From assembly GCF_000145035.1 (NCBI RefSeq), contig NC_014388.1, positions 238,359-302,358 on the forward strand: 64,000 bases of DNA, given 5' to 3'. A model generated the notes under the pieces. It was not told the origin of the DNA, did no database searches, and was given only the letters and a program-made list of their open reading frames with translations. This DNA is from Butyrivibrio proteoclasticus B316. Lineage in GTDB: Bacteria > Bacillota > Clostridia > Lachnospirales > Lachnospiraceae. Shown in pieces: positions 36,507-46,400 of the stretch. The position numbers were made by a program, and so were the translations under genes. Numbering within the stretch: the first letter of the stretch is position 1; every line of letters begins with the position of its first letter.

Positions 36507-37576
36507 TATGCAGCCTCCTTTCTTGCCGGAGACAGCTTCTTAACTAACTTACTGCATCCTTCTCTTACTGTTGGTGCAGAGAAAACAACCAGAATGATTA
36601 CGACAACCGCCTTGTATGCTGCAAGAGCATCTGACTGAACATCAAACTTATAAAGAGTTGTTGTAAGGAACTGGATAACATATGCACCCAGAATTGATGC
36701 CCACATATTAAACTTACCGCCTGAAAGAGCATTTCCGCCAAGTGCTACAGCAAGGATCGCGTCCATCTCTATATCTTTGGCTATTACAGAATAGTTGATG
36801 GTTGAAAGTCTGCTGACCTTGATAAGTGCTGCAACCGCTACGCATAAGCCAAGGATTACAAAAGACAGAATCTTGATAGCAGTAGGATTGATTCCGTTAA
36901 GCCTGGCAGATTTCTCGTTAATACCAACAGCCTGTGTATATAGCCCAAGGTTTGTAAACTTGAGAATAAGCGCCATAACTATGATACATGCAATCACTAT
37001 GAACACGGTTGTAGGAATCGGTATTCCCGGGATAACGCCTCCAAAATAAGCAAACTTAGGATCCGGAACTATTGGAAGCTGATTGTGATTGATCCACGCA
37101 CCTATTGAACGACCGGCTGTAAAGAGGATCAGCGTTGCGATCATAGGCTGTATTTTGAACACAGCAACTAAAGTTCCGTTAAAGAGTCCGCATGCCATTC
37201 CAACAAGACAGGCAACCAGAAAAGCAAGGATTATTGGTGCCTGAATTGTCTCAGGATGAGCTTCCTTACCGCATAAGATTCTCAACATAGCTGATCCTGC
37301 GATAGCAATTGTCGCTCCTACAGAAATGTCCTGTCCGCCTGAAGCAGCAGTAACCAGCGTCATACCGATTGCAAGAATACCAAGCTCAGAACCAAAGTCC
37401 AGGATTGTTATAAGGCTTCCTGATAACATAGGATTGCCTGCATTATTTGTTACAAGTGTAATTTTAAAGAAAGAAGGATCGTTTATCAGGTTTATAAGCG
37501 TAAGAATCAGTAGCGCAATTATTGGAATAAAGAGCTGATTGCTCACGATCCTTTTTAGCATATTTTGATTTTTCAT
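36506..37576 (-). CDS. Sugar ABC transporter permease (RbsC family, YtfT-like)
   Basis: 356 residues, same family as the next gene: LVTAASGGQDISVGATIAIAG near 85-105 and GGNALSGGKFNMWASILGA near 285-305. Coupled to the ATPase gene by an ATGA overlap and to the other permease by TAATG. GGGGAG stands seven bases before the ATG. The presence of two different permeases plus a double ATPase is the YtfQRT-YjfF layout. Confidence 0.9.
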   Translation of the reverse strand: MKNQNMLKRIVSNQLFIPIIALLILTLINLINDPSFFKITLVTNNAGNPMLSGSLITILDFGSELGILAIGMTLVTAASGGQDISVGATIAIAGSAMLRILCGKEAHPETIQAPIILAFLVACLVGMACGLFNGTLVAVFKIQPMIATLILFTAGRSIGAWINHNQLPIVPDPKFAYFGGVIPGIPIPTTVFIVIACIIVMALILKFTNLGLYTQAVGINEKSARLNGINPTAIKILSFVILGLCVAVAALIKVSRLSTINYSVIAKDIEMDAILAVALGGNALSGGKFNMWASILGAYVIQFLTTTLYKFDVQSDALAAYKAVVVIILVVFSAPTVREGCSKLVKKLSPARKEAA

Positions 37577-39087
37577 ACGTTACTCTCCCCTGCTATAGTG
37601 CTCATAATCTTGCTCTGGGTCAGATCTTCTCCCGATAGTTCCCCAACTACCTTTCTGTCTCTCATGACCACTAATCTTGAGCACGTTCTTAGCATTTCGT
37701 CGGTCTCAGAAGAAATGAAGGTTACGCTCATTCCCTCTTTTGCAAGCTCTAATACAAGCTTCTGAATATCTACCTTGGTTCCTACGTCGATTCCTCTAGT
37801 AGGCTCATCAAGTATCAGGTACTCAGGATGCATCAAAAGCCACCTTGCAAGAATTACTTTCTGCTGATTACCACCTGAAAGTGATTTTATAGGTGTATCT
37901 GCTGATGCAGTCTTAATGTTGAGCTTCTTGATGTATTCATCTGCAAACTGGTTAGCCTGGCGCTTACTAAATGGTTTAAAGAAACCTGTCAGAACCTGAT
38001 ATGCCAAAATGATGTTATCTCTTACGGAAAGGTCTCCGACGATTCCATCGACCTTTCTATCCTCAGGAAGATAAGCTATTCCTTTTTTCATGGCATCGAT
38101 TGGCTTGCTTATCTTCACATTCTTGCCATGAACTTTAACCGTTCCGTTTATAACTCGGTCTGCGCCAAATATTGCTCTTACGCACTCACTTCTTCCGGAT
38201 CCCAGAAGTCCTGTAAAGCCATTAACTTCACCTTTTTTAATATAAAAATCAAATGGCTTTATTCCGGCGTTACTCTGAAGCTGTTCTGCTTCAAATACCT
38301 TTTCGTCCTTGTCAGCTCCTTCATATGAGCCTTCTTCACCCTTTATATCTGACAGATCATCCATTTCCTTGCCCAGCATCTTGGCAACCAGCTTAACACG
38401 TGGAAGATCCTTGATTTCATATTCACCAACAAGCTGTCCGTCGCGCAGAACCGTGATCTTATCGCATACTTCATATACCTGATCCAGGAAATGTGTTACG
38501 AAGATGATTCCTACTCCCATCTCCTTAAGATCACGCATAAGTCCGAACAGCTTCTCTACTTCCTGCTCATCGAGCGATGAAGTAGGTTCGTCCAATATCA
38601 GGACTTTACAATCCATATCAACAGCTCTGGCTATCGCTACCATCTGCTGAACTGCGATTGAGCAGTTTGCAAGCTGCTGAGTAGCTTTAGCCGGAATATC
38701 CAGCTTCTTTAATAGGAGTTCTGCCTCCTTATTTATCATTTTCCAGTTGGTAAAAGAGCCTTCTCCTCTACCAATAAACATATTTTCAGCCACAGTCAGA
38801 TTAGGGCAAAGGGTAATTTCCTGATAAACAGTACTAATACCCAGCTTCTGCGCATCCTGTGGTGAATGTATCTGAACTTCCCCTTGGCCCTGAAGGTTTA
38901 TTGTACCTGCATCCTTGGAGTACACACCTGTCAGAACCTTAATAAGCGTTGACTTTCCAGCACCGTTTTCTCCCATAAGAGCATGTATCTCGCCCTTATT
39001 CAGGGAAAAATCTACATTCTGAAGAGCCTTAACACCTGGAAATTCTTTGCATATCCCCCGCATTTCCAGTACTCTTGATTCTTCCAT
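37573..39087 (-). CDS. Sugar ABC transporter ATPase, double ABC domain (YtfR-like)
   Basis: 504 residues. The first ABC domain has Walker A GENGAGKST, signature and Walker B VLILDEPTSSL; the second has a degenerate Walker A (GLLGSGRSE) and LSGGNQQKV followed by LILDEPTRGID, as in RbsA/MglA/YtfR. It powers sugar uptake. First of the transporter core genes after the spaced binding-protein gene; the long hairpin at 39122-39157 lies between them. Confidence 0.93.
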   Translation of the reverse strand: MEESRVLEMRGICKEFPGVKALQNVDFSLNKGEIHALMGENGAGKSTLIKVLTGVYSKDAGTINLQGQGEVQIHSPQDAQKLGISTVYQEITLCPNLTVAENMFIGRGEGSFTNWKMINKEAELLLKKLDIPAKATQQLANCSIAVQQMVAIARAVDMDCKVLILDEPTSSLDEQEVEKLFGLMRDLKEMGVGIIFVTHFLDQVYEVCDKITVLRDGQLVGEYEIKDLPRVKLVAKMLGKEMDDLSDIKGEEGSYEGADKDEKVFEAEQLQSNAGIKPFDFYIKKGEVNGFTGLLGSGRSECVRAIFGADRVINGTVKVHGKNVKISKPIDAMKKGIAYLPEDRKVDGIVGDLSVRDNIILAYQVLTGFFKPFSKRQANQFADEYIKKLNIKTASADTPIKSLSGGNQQKVILARWLLMHPEYLILDEPTRGIDVGTKVDIQKLVLELAKEGMSVTFISSETDEMLRTCSRLVVMRDRKVVGELSGEDLTQSKIMSTIAGESNV

Positions 39088-39121
39088 AATCCAGTCCCTT
39101 TACTTCCCTATTCACTAAATA

Positions 39122-39157
39122 GCGGTGCGGTTCTCCTCTAAGAGGGTGCCGCACCGC
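39122..39157. repeat. Stable hairpin between binding-protein and ATPase genes
   Basis: GCGGTGCGG pairs with CCGCACCGC (9 bp) with an inner CCTC/GAGG pair. No T tract follows, so it is more likely an RNA-stabilising or partial-termination structure that raises binding-protein mRNA over the membrane genes. Confidence 0.55.
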
Positions 39158-39247
39158 GCTGATTTGTTATATAACTTATATTTTTTATATGCCCCGTGAT
39201 ATACGGATTGCTCCATAACTTCGTTATTCTCGCAATCCTACGTACAC

Positions 39248-40240
39248 TTAGATGCCATATGTATCTACGTCGTCCTGTGTGATTGTTGATGCATCAAAGC
39301 CCTTCTCATCCATGATGATTGTCTTCTGAGCAAGTGTTCCGCCGCTCTCAAGAGTCTTGATGATGTCATCAATGTAGCTAGCCTGGAAAGGATTGCACTG
39401 TCCATCATAGTTCCAGTTCTGTGCAAGGAGCTCTTCAAGTGCCCACTTATTGCAGTCAAAGCCCATAACTACAACGTCTTTACCAACACCATGTGAAATA
39501 CCAGCTGCATCAAGAGCTGCAACAGCGCCCTTAGCCATATCATCGTTCTCAGCATAGATTACGTTGAATGGTGTGCCTGCATCGATAACTGACTGAACGA
39601 TCTGCTGTGCCTTCTCTGCGTTCCACTCAGCTGTCTGCTGCTTAACGATGTTCCAGTTAGCTTCTGCTGCTACCTTAGTATCAAGGGCACCACTACGTCC
39701 CTGCTGAGCTGCACTACCCATAACACCCTGGATATGGATCACGTTGTACTCAGAAAGGTTCTGGCCTGCAAGCCAATCAACTGCTGTCTGGCCTTCTTTA
39801 GCCATATCAGAAACGATTGAAGCCTCATAGAGACTTGCGTCTGCATCAATTGTACGGTCGAAAAGAATTACCTTAATGCCTGCTGACTGAGCATCCTTGA
39901 GGACTGAATCCCAGCCTGCTGTATCAGCTGCAGAAAGAAGAAGGTAATCAACTTCATCCTGGATAAACTTCTGAGCGTACTGAATCTGCTCGTCATTCTT
40001 TAAGCTGTAAGCAAATGATGCCTCGTATCCGTTTGCTTCTGTGAACTTAGCTTTAAGATCTGCGTCATTAGCTGTACGATAGCCAGACTCGTTAGGGTCG
40101 TTGTTGATAATACCAACTTTGATAAGTCCGCCTGATGCGCTTCCGCCATCTGACTTAGCTGCTGGCGCAGCACTTCCACAAGCTACAAGGCTAAGTGTCA
40201 TTGCTGATGCCATGAGAATTGACAACACTTTCTTCATCAT
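39248..40240 (-). CDS. Sugar ABC transporter binding lipoprotein (YtfQ-like), promoter-proximal
   Basis: 330 residues, AGGAGG before the ATG. Lipobox VACG (Cys near 21), then a low-complexity Ser/Gly/Ala linker and a Peripla_BP_4 fold with NESGYRTANDADLKA, IQDEVDYLLLSAADTAGWDSVL and DRTIDAD, parallel to YtfQ. It is first in the importer operon and separated from the ATPase gene by a hairpin. Beta-strand and hinge motifs are intact. Confidence 0.9.
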   Translation of the reverse strand: MMKKVLSILMASAMTLSLVACGSAAPAAKSDGGSASGGLIKVGIINNDPNESGYRTANDADLKAKFTEANGYEASFAYSLKNDEQIQYAQKFIQDEVDYLLLSAADTAGWDSVLKDAQSAGIKVILFDRTIDADASLYEASIVSDMAKEGQTAVDWLAGQNLSEYNVIHIQGVMGSAAQQGRSGALDTKVAAEANWNIVKQQTAEWNAEKAQQIVQSVIDAGTPFNVIYAENDDMAKGAVAALDAAGISHGVGKDVVVMGFDCNKWALEELLAQNWNYDGQCNPFQASYIDDIIKTLESGGTLAQKTIIMDEKGFDASTITQDDVDTYGI

Positions 40241-40330
40241 AACAAAAATCCTCCTAAAAACTTAATCTGTTGCTAAGGCCTATTCCTTAGTTAGATTAAT
40301 TGTAGCTTTCAGGAGGAAAAAAGACATGGA

Positions 40331-40336
40331 ATTATA
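40331..40336 (-). promoter_or_regulatory. Candidate -10 box of the importer operon
   Basis: TATAAT on the minus strand, about 91 bases before the binding-protein ATG. No recognisable -35 box precedes it, which fits a promoter that needs an activator such as the AraC-type regulator at 41.7 kb. Confidence 0.35.
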
Positions 40337-40378
40337 AATTAAAAAGAGTTGATTTTTTTATTCTTTTTTAATAGCGTT

Positions 40379-41707
40379 TCATTTTTTTACTTTTTCGGTT
40401 AAGATTTTCGGCAAATGAATAGTTACATCAGTGCCGGAGTTCAGATTACTATCTATGCTAAGGCCATACTCATCGCCAAAATTCAGCCTTATTCGTTCAT
40501 TTACGTTGTATAGACCATATATAACGCTCTTATCTGTAGAATCCTGCAAAAGGCTCTCTCTGACCTCTTTAAGCCTTGTTTCATCCATACCGGCACCATT
40601 ATCCCTGACATTTATGGTAATTCCATCAGCCGTCTCGACACCGGTAATTGTTATCTTGCCGCCGCCTCTTCGATTTTTAATGCCATGATATAGCGCATTT
40701 TCAACGATAGGCTGGATTGTTATCTTAGGTATGCTGTAGTTATAAATATCTTTTGCCACATTTATCTCATAAGTAAGTATATCCTGATACCTTATCTGCT
40801 GGATTTCCAGATAACTTTTCACATGTTGAAGTTCTTCCCTTATAGAAACTATCTCTTTTCCCTTATTAAGAGAAGCTCTGAAAAATTCAGACAAGCTTCC
40901 AACCATGCTCACAACCTGTTTCTGATTGCCGGACTCAGCAGACCACACGATCGCATCGAGCGTATTATACAGAAAGTGCGGATTTATCTGCGCCTGCAAC
41001 AGCTCAAATTCCGCTTTCCTGAGCTGCTTCTGCTCCTCTTTTACCTGCTCCTCGATAGGACGCGTGATCCAAAGCGGCATCCATAGAGATATCAGGACTA
41101 TGCATGCCAACAGGAATGCAAAGATAACAAACGATATTTCAAGTGCCCTGCTGAAAAATGCCCTGTTCTCAGCCTGTGTCACCTGAAGCTGTTTATTTTC
41201 ATAGTAAATATACTCATTAATTGTTTCCTGCAAAAGACCTGTGACGATCTGAACATCATTCTCCCAAATCAGCATATTTGCTTCATATCTGTCCTCATAT
41301 TCCAGATTTTCCTTGATCCTGTCTGTATATGTCTCCAGATTGTTCAGATATTTTTCTGCACTTGCAAGCCTTTTCTGATTATCATGGTTATCCGTATAAT
41401 CCTTGAGTCCATCAACAACGCCCTTTGCATCGCTCAAAAGGGTGGGAAGATTGGAATTCTCCCAGGTAACATTTCCAACTATCAAAAGATATGTCTCGTA
41501 ATCAAAATCCTCTTTAAAATCCAGACTGAACTCACTAGCTGCTACCACGGAACTGAGCATATCCTTATATCTCTCATTAGTCATCCAAAAACTGTGAAAA
41601 GCATAGATCATAAAGATCAGATTTGGTATGAGCAAGATCATATAAGAAATACGAATCTTATTAGCCAGCTTGTAGTCATGCTTTTTTGCCTTTTTGCCGA
41701 ATATCAC
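40379..41707 (-). CDS. Sensor histidine kinase (YesM/LytS family)
   Basis: 442 residues from a GTG at 41707 that has GGAGG seven bases upstream. TM1 about 25-45, extracellular helical sensor (about 50-185), TM2 about 190-215, HAMP-like linker, His in QINPHFLYNTLD, N-box PIVENALYHGIKN and G1 box DNGAGM. The four-base overlap with the regulator gene shows coupling. It probably senses an extracellular sugar and signals to the AraC-type regulator. No CACHE or double-domain is evident. Confidence 0.9.
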   Translation of the reverse strand: MIFGKKAKKHDYKLANKIRISYMILLIPNLIFMIYAFHSFWMTNERYKDMLSSVVAASEFSLDFKEDFDYETYLLIVGNVTWENSNLPTLLSDAKGVVDGLKDYTDNHDNQKRLASAEKYLNNLETYTDRIKENLEYEDRYEANMLIWENDVQIVTGLLQETINEYIYYENKQLQVTQAENRAFFSRALEISFVIFAFLLACIVLISLWMPLWITRPIEEQVKEEQKQLRKAEFELLQAQINPHFLYNTLDAIVWSAESGNQKQVVSMVGSLSEFFRASLNKGKEIVSIREELQHVKSYLEIQQIRYQDILTYEINVAKDIYNYSIPKITIQPIVENALYHGIKNRRGGGKITITGVETADGITINVRDNGAGMDETRLKEVRESLLQDSTDKSVIYGLYNVNERIRLNFGDEYGLSIDSNLNSGTDVTIHLPKILTEKVKK

Positions 41708-43326
41708 CTTGCTGCCTCCATCTGCATGCCACTTCTATACTGTGTTGTAGTTACGCCCTGTGTTTTTTTGAACAAATACGAAAAATAATGTGGATCCTTA
41801 TAACCTACTAAAAGAGCTATCTCATTGCTCTTCTTGGATGTTGTACACAAAAGCCTTTTGGCCTGTTCCATCCTGTAGTCAGTAAGATATTTGATAAATG
41901 GCTGGCCTGTTTCCTGCTTAAACACTGCACTCAGATGATTAGGCGAAAAATTTACATGAGCGGCCAATGAATTAAGAGACAGCTCATCTTCTGAGTAATG
42001 CTCATCTATATAGGCCAGTGAATCTTTTACCATGTCATGATATTTGCCGGAATAGTTATTATCTCTGATCCCTATAGCGGTTTTGATAGTTTCAACCAGA
42101 TATTCTCTGGTCCTGTCCTCATCAGCCAGTATTTCCGGCGTCGGAATTGCCATGGCTCTGTCCATCTTGTCCCTGTCTACTCCAAGGTCGCTTTCAACGA
42201 AATCAGATACACAAAAATACAGATCCATTGCGATATATTGCCGCAGCATAGTCGACTTTATCGCATTTTTGCCCATTCCGTTAAAGAATTCTTCCAGGAA
42301 CACCTCAGTTTCAGACTCATCTCCGCGCCTTAGAAACTCTTTTATATGCCTTCTGTCGATATGCTTAGGATCTATTTCTGACAAGATCAGGTTTTCATTG
42401 ACAGGATGAAGCTCTTTTTCCGATCCCCACAAAAAGCCGTTATCAGATGTCAGATAAATATGTGCATAAGCTCTGCTGGCCCAGTTGAACGAATCCGGTA
42501 TCTCAGTTATCCTGCCTGCGCACTGCCCGATTCCGCCAAAATAACGCATGTTATTATATTCATTCAGGAATTCCTCGATCTTTTTTACGCACCTCTTAAT
42601 TGCTTCAGTAATCTTTGCTTCCGATTCCCCTCTGAACAAAAGAGCTATGCCCTCAACATTCAGATCAAAAAATATCGCTCCTTCTGTTCCTGCTATTTCA
42701 CGGATCTTATTCTCCGCCTCAAGGACACTGCCTGAATATTCAAATGCATCATGCCTTTTTGACCACAGGTTAAGCATAACGACATTATAATAAGGACCGG
42801 AGATATCAATTCCAAGCCTTTTCGCTCCTTCTAAAAGCTCAGGAAAGCTCTTTCCTCCGGTCAGGAGATTTCTGAAAAACTCAAGCTTATCAAGCTCCGT
42901 TCTCTCCTGCATTTCAGCCTCGTAACGGAGTGCGACTTCTCTTTCCTGCCTCTTTTCCTCAACCTTCTCTGCAAGCGCATCCACCTCTTTGAGCAGATTG
43001 TCACCGCTTATAGGTTTAGACAGGTAGCAAGAGACGCCAATTCTAATGGCCTCTCTTGCATACTGAAAATCTTCATATCCTGTTAATAAAATTATCTCAA
43101 TCCATGGATATTCTGCCTTGATCAGACGGCTGAGCTGTAAACCGTCCATAAATGGCATTTTGATATCGGTTATCACAATATCCGGCTGCTCTTTCTGTAT
43201 CAGTGAATAAGCAATCTCCCCATCAGATGCCTCTCCACAGAAATCATAGCCGTGTGCTTCCCAATTAATGTTATTCTTGATCCCCTCTCTGACGACAAAC
43301 TCGTCCTCAACCAAAAACACCTTCAT
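41704..43326 (-). CDS. AraC-family response regulator (YesN type)
   Basis: About 540 residues: receiver (about 1-120) with EDE near 8, Asp in DIVITDIKMPFMDG and Lys in LSKPI; a middle region of about 250 residues (helical, YesN-like); and a C-terminal AraC/XylS HTH domain (about 440-535) with LNSLAAHVNFSPNHLSAVFKQETGQPF and the second helix pattern NEIALLVGYKDPHYFSYLFKK. GGGAAG precedes the ATG. The pair lies immediately upstream of the importer operon and probably activates it. Confidence 0.92.
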   Translation of the reverse strand: MKVFLVEDEFVVREGIKNNINWEAHGYDFCGEASDGEIAYSLIQKEQPDIVITDIKMPFMDGLQLSRLIKAEYPWIEIILLTGYEDFQYAREAIRIGVSCYLSKPISGDNLLKEVDALAEKVEEKRQEREVALRYEAEMQERTELDKLEFFRNLLTGGKSFPELLEGAKRLGIDISGPYYNVVMLNLWSKRHDAFEYSGSVLEAENKIREIAGTEGAIFFDLNVEGIALLFRGESEAKITEAIKRCVKKIEEFLNEYNNMRYFGGIGQCAGRITEIPDSFNWASRAYAHIYLTSDNGFLWGSEKELHPVNENLILSEIDPKHIDRRHIKEFLRRGDESETEVFLEEFFNGMGKNAIKSTMLRQYIAMDLYFCVSDFVESDLGVDRDKMDRAMAIPTPEILADEDRTREYLVETIKTAIGIRDNNYSGKYHDMVKDSLAYIDEHYSEDELSLNSLAAHVNFSPNHLSAVFKQETGQPFIKYLTDYRMEQAKRLLCTTSKKSNEIALLVGYKDPHYFSYLFKKTQGVTTTQYRSGMQMEAAR

Positions 43327-43403
43327 CATAACTCTTCCCAATACTCCCATACCTTAGATCGTAATGAATACTCCCAATACCCACCACAATCTTTATGCCT
43401 TAC

Positions 43404-46400
43404 TTAGTTGCTTGCTACATATTCGTAGTCATGTTCATCCGTGCGAAGAGCGCTTACGATCAGCCTTCTATCCTCTTTTGACGTGCATGTCGCAAGAGTG
43501 ATCACATGGTCTGATTCTGTAGCTTCTATGCCGGTTTGACGGTATGAACCACCCTCTATATCCTGAAGCATTTCCCACATGCCCTCAGGATCCTTGCCGT
43601 AAACCCAAAAAACGTCATGACTGTCAGGTACTTCTTCATAAGCAAATATCTGATATCTGTAAACCCCATCTTTGGTAAAGATCTGAAAATACTGATGTTC
43701 ATCATAGTATGACGCATCTGTCTTGTAGAATCTCAGCTTACCAAACATTGTCATATCACGCATATTGTGCCCATAAATCAAGCTGTGAGGATCAGAGAAA
43801 TCCGGTGTGGACTCACCATCAAGAAAAATAGCCCCTGCTCTTGCCTTCTCACCATCATAAGAAGTATTCAGATACTTAGTATTGTCCCCTGAGTACATTA
43901 TCGGATAGCTGATATCCTCATTTTCAAAATAAATCCAGCCTATAACATCAGGATACTCTTCTGTAAGAGTCTCCATTTCTACACTGGCCTCATTCCACCA
44001 GACATTATTATCGCTCTTGACTTCTTCAGTCATAACTGAAGACTCTTTAATCTTCTGTGTCTCCTGCACATAAGTCTTACTGGCATCCCCATATGCCTGC
44101 TCAGATTTATGATACTCGATTGATGTAAAAATGAGAACCCCTGCAGCAATTAAAATTACAGCGCCGCTTAATCCAAGAGCAACCTCACGCTTTTTTTCAT
44201 TGACTTTTTTGATCAAAAACTTTACTACAGTGACAATTACAAGCCCAATAAGGAGGAAAACTCTGGTAATTTTCCGGATATTCTTGTTCTGCGAAAACTT
44301 TACCTTCCCCTCTTTGGCGCGCGCATATAAATTGCAGCTAAAGACCACAACTCCGCCGATAAGAACCAGTACCCACAGCCAAACTGGAGGAAGTGTATCC
44401 CTGGTACCAGGCGCACGTGAACTTCCGCCCCCTTCACCATCCTCATCATCTGCATCTCTGCCATTCGCATCCACAAAGCCCGCATAAAGAGTCAGATCCT
44501 TGGTTACAGGTGTATCAAAATTGTAAAGAGTCTTAGCAGTCTTATCAGAATACCATCCCTTGAAGGTATAGCCTTCCTTAACCGGATCAGCCGGTCTGGC
44601 TACCTTATCTCCCTCTGCAACCTTGACTGTAGTTGAAGGACTTATACCACTGAAGGTTACAGTGAAGGTCTTTCCATAATATGCGTTCAGCGTCATATTT
44701 GCAGTTACTGGAGTGTTAAAATCATACGCCGTAGGTTTGGTTGTAGAAGTTGAAGTTCCTTTGTACCAATAAAGAGCAGTAACGCCATCCTTTGTAGGCA
44801 TACTTTCAGGGGCAGCTACTTTTTCGCCTGATTTAACATCTACAGTCCACTTATTTGTTCCGTCGTTAAAAGTTACCGTATATGTTATGTCTGGTTTGTA
44901 TGCTACCGCATAAGTGGAGAATTTCTTAGTATAGATATAGATTTTCCCTGCATCTTTATCAATTCGATATGTACCATCATCTCCAGAAGTACTATTACTT
45001 AATTCAATAGCATTTCCTTCATGGTATCTATATACCTTTATATCACCTTTCTTATCAAAGTTATAAGCAACTTCAACTACAACATTACTGTCTAACTCCG
45101 TTATAGTTGTGCCTGTTTTATCGTCATTTTTATGTGACTTTACGTTTACATCAAAATAATCTGCTGTGTATGATGCGGTTGTGGTATTTACGCTTGAACC
45201 AGTGGAAGTCTGCGATGATGAAGATTGCGTGTTCTTTGGTAAAAGACTAGAAATCGCACTTTTACCTGTAGATGTAGAACTCGCAAATCTCAATTGTACC
45301 TCAACTTTATCATAAACTCCTCCTAGCTCAGGTTTATGTGCTTCACTTATCAAACTATCATCACTTGTCAGTTTTAAGTTCTTGATATTAGAGCTAAGGC
45401 TAAGAGAATTGGAATTACCAGTCTTTGTTACAGGAGTAATTATCTCAGTTGCAGTTGCATCTCCAAAAGACATAGAAAATCCAACTTCATCAGTTACATC
45501 TGTCCACGCAAATCTGACAGCTGGCAAAATATCTTCCATTGTCTTAGATTCATCAGGTACACTAACACTTTGATACGGCTTACTGTCAGTAGATGTACCA
45601 ACATAGTATTTGAAGTTCGAGTGTTGCCCCTGTTCCAGCAAAAGAGAAGGCACTCCAATTCCATTATTTACGTTAAATTGAGCATCATAATCACTCTTAG
45701 CTGAAACTATACCTACAGATAGTAATTTATCATTCTTATCAAGGGAAACATACGCTGTATTTCCAGAAATATCCCCAATATTACAATTAGCACCTATGGC
45801 AAAACAATTATAGTCATTGGTCAAATCAGGTTTTGCCATGATATGTAAAGTATTACTATCTGTAAAACTATAGTACATATGATCAAACAAATACTGATAG
45901 GCACCGTATCCTACGCTGCTTATCTCGGAGGATTTATTACTAAAAATCCTCCAACCATTTCCACCACTTGTAGTCTGGAGCATGTTTTTTCCTGATTTAT
46001 CCGTACCCACAAGGTCGAACAGAACTTTTTCCGGTGTTCCACCCTCATTTACTATCGTATAAGCAATTGTCCCGTTGCTTATATAGCATTGATTGATAGA
46101 ACCACAAGGATCAGTCCATGTTCTTGAGTCAGTTTTGGGCGTAATAACCTGTACACCCAGGCTAGTTTTCCCATCATAAACGCATCTATACCAATGCCCA
46201 GCCTTTTCAAATGCCTGTCCAGATTTCTCTGAGTAATAATACTGTCTTGTGTTGGCAAGCGGAATATCAGACCAATTACCATCGGCTCCATTAGTACTAT
46301 CAGTCGACTCTTGCCATTGATACAGCACTTCTCCTTCAGACGTTACCGGCATAAGTAGTTCAAATTTATTACTACTAAGCGTAACAGCTGTTGGAAAATT

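Noticed and set aside
34407..40240. The importer considered as a ribose (Rbs) or galactose (Mgl) system
   Set aside because: Two distinct permeases plus YtfQ-type motifs in both binding proteins fit the galactofuranose-type layout better; RbsACB or MglBAC have one permease.
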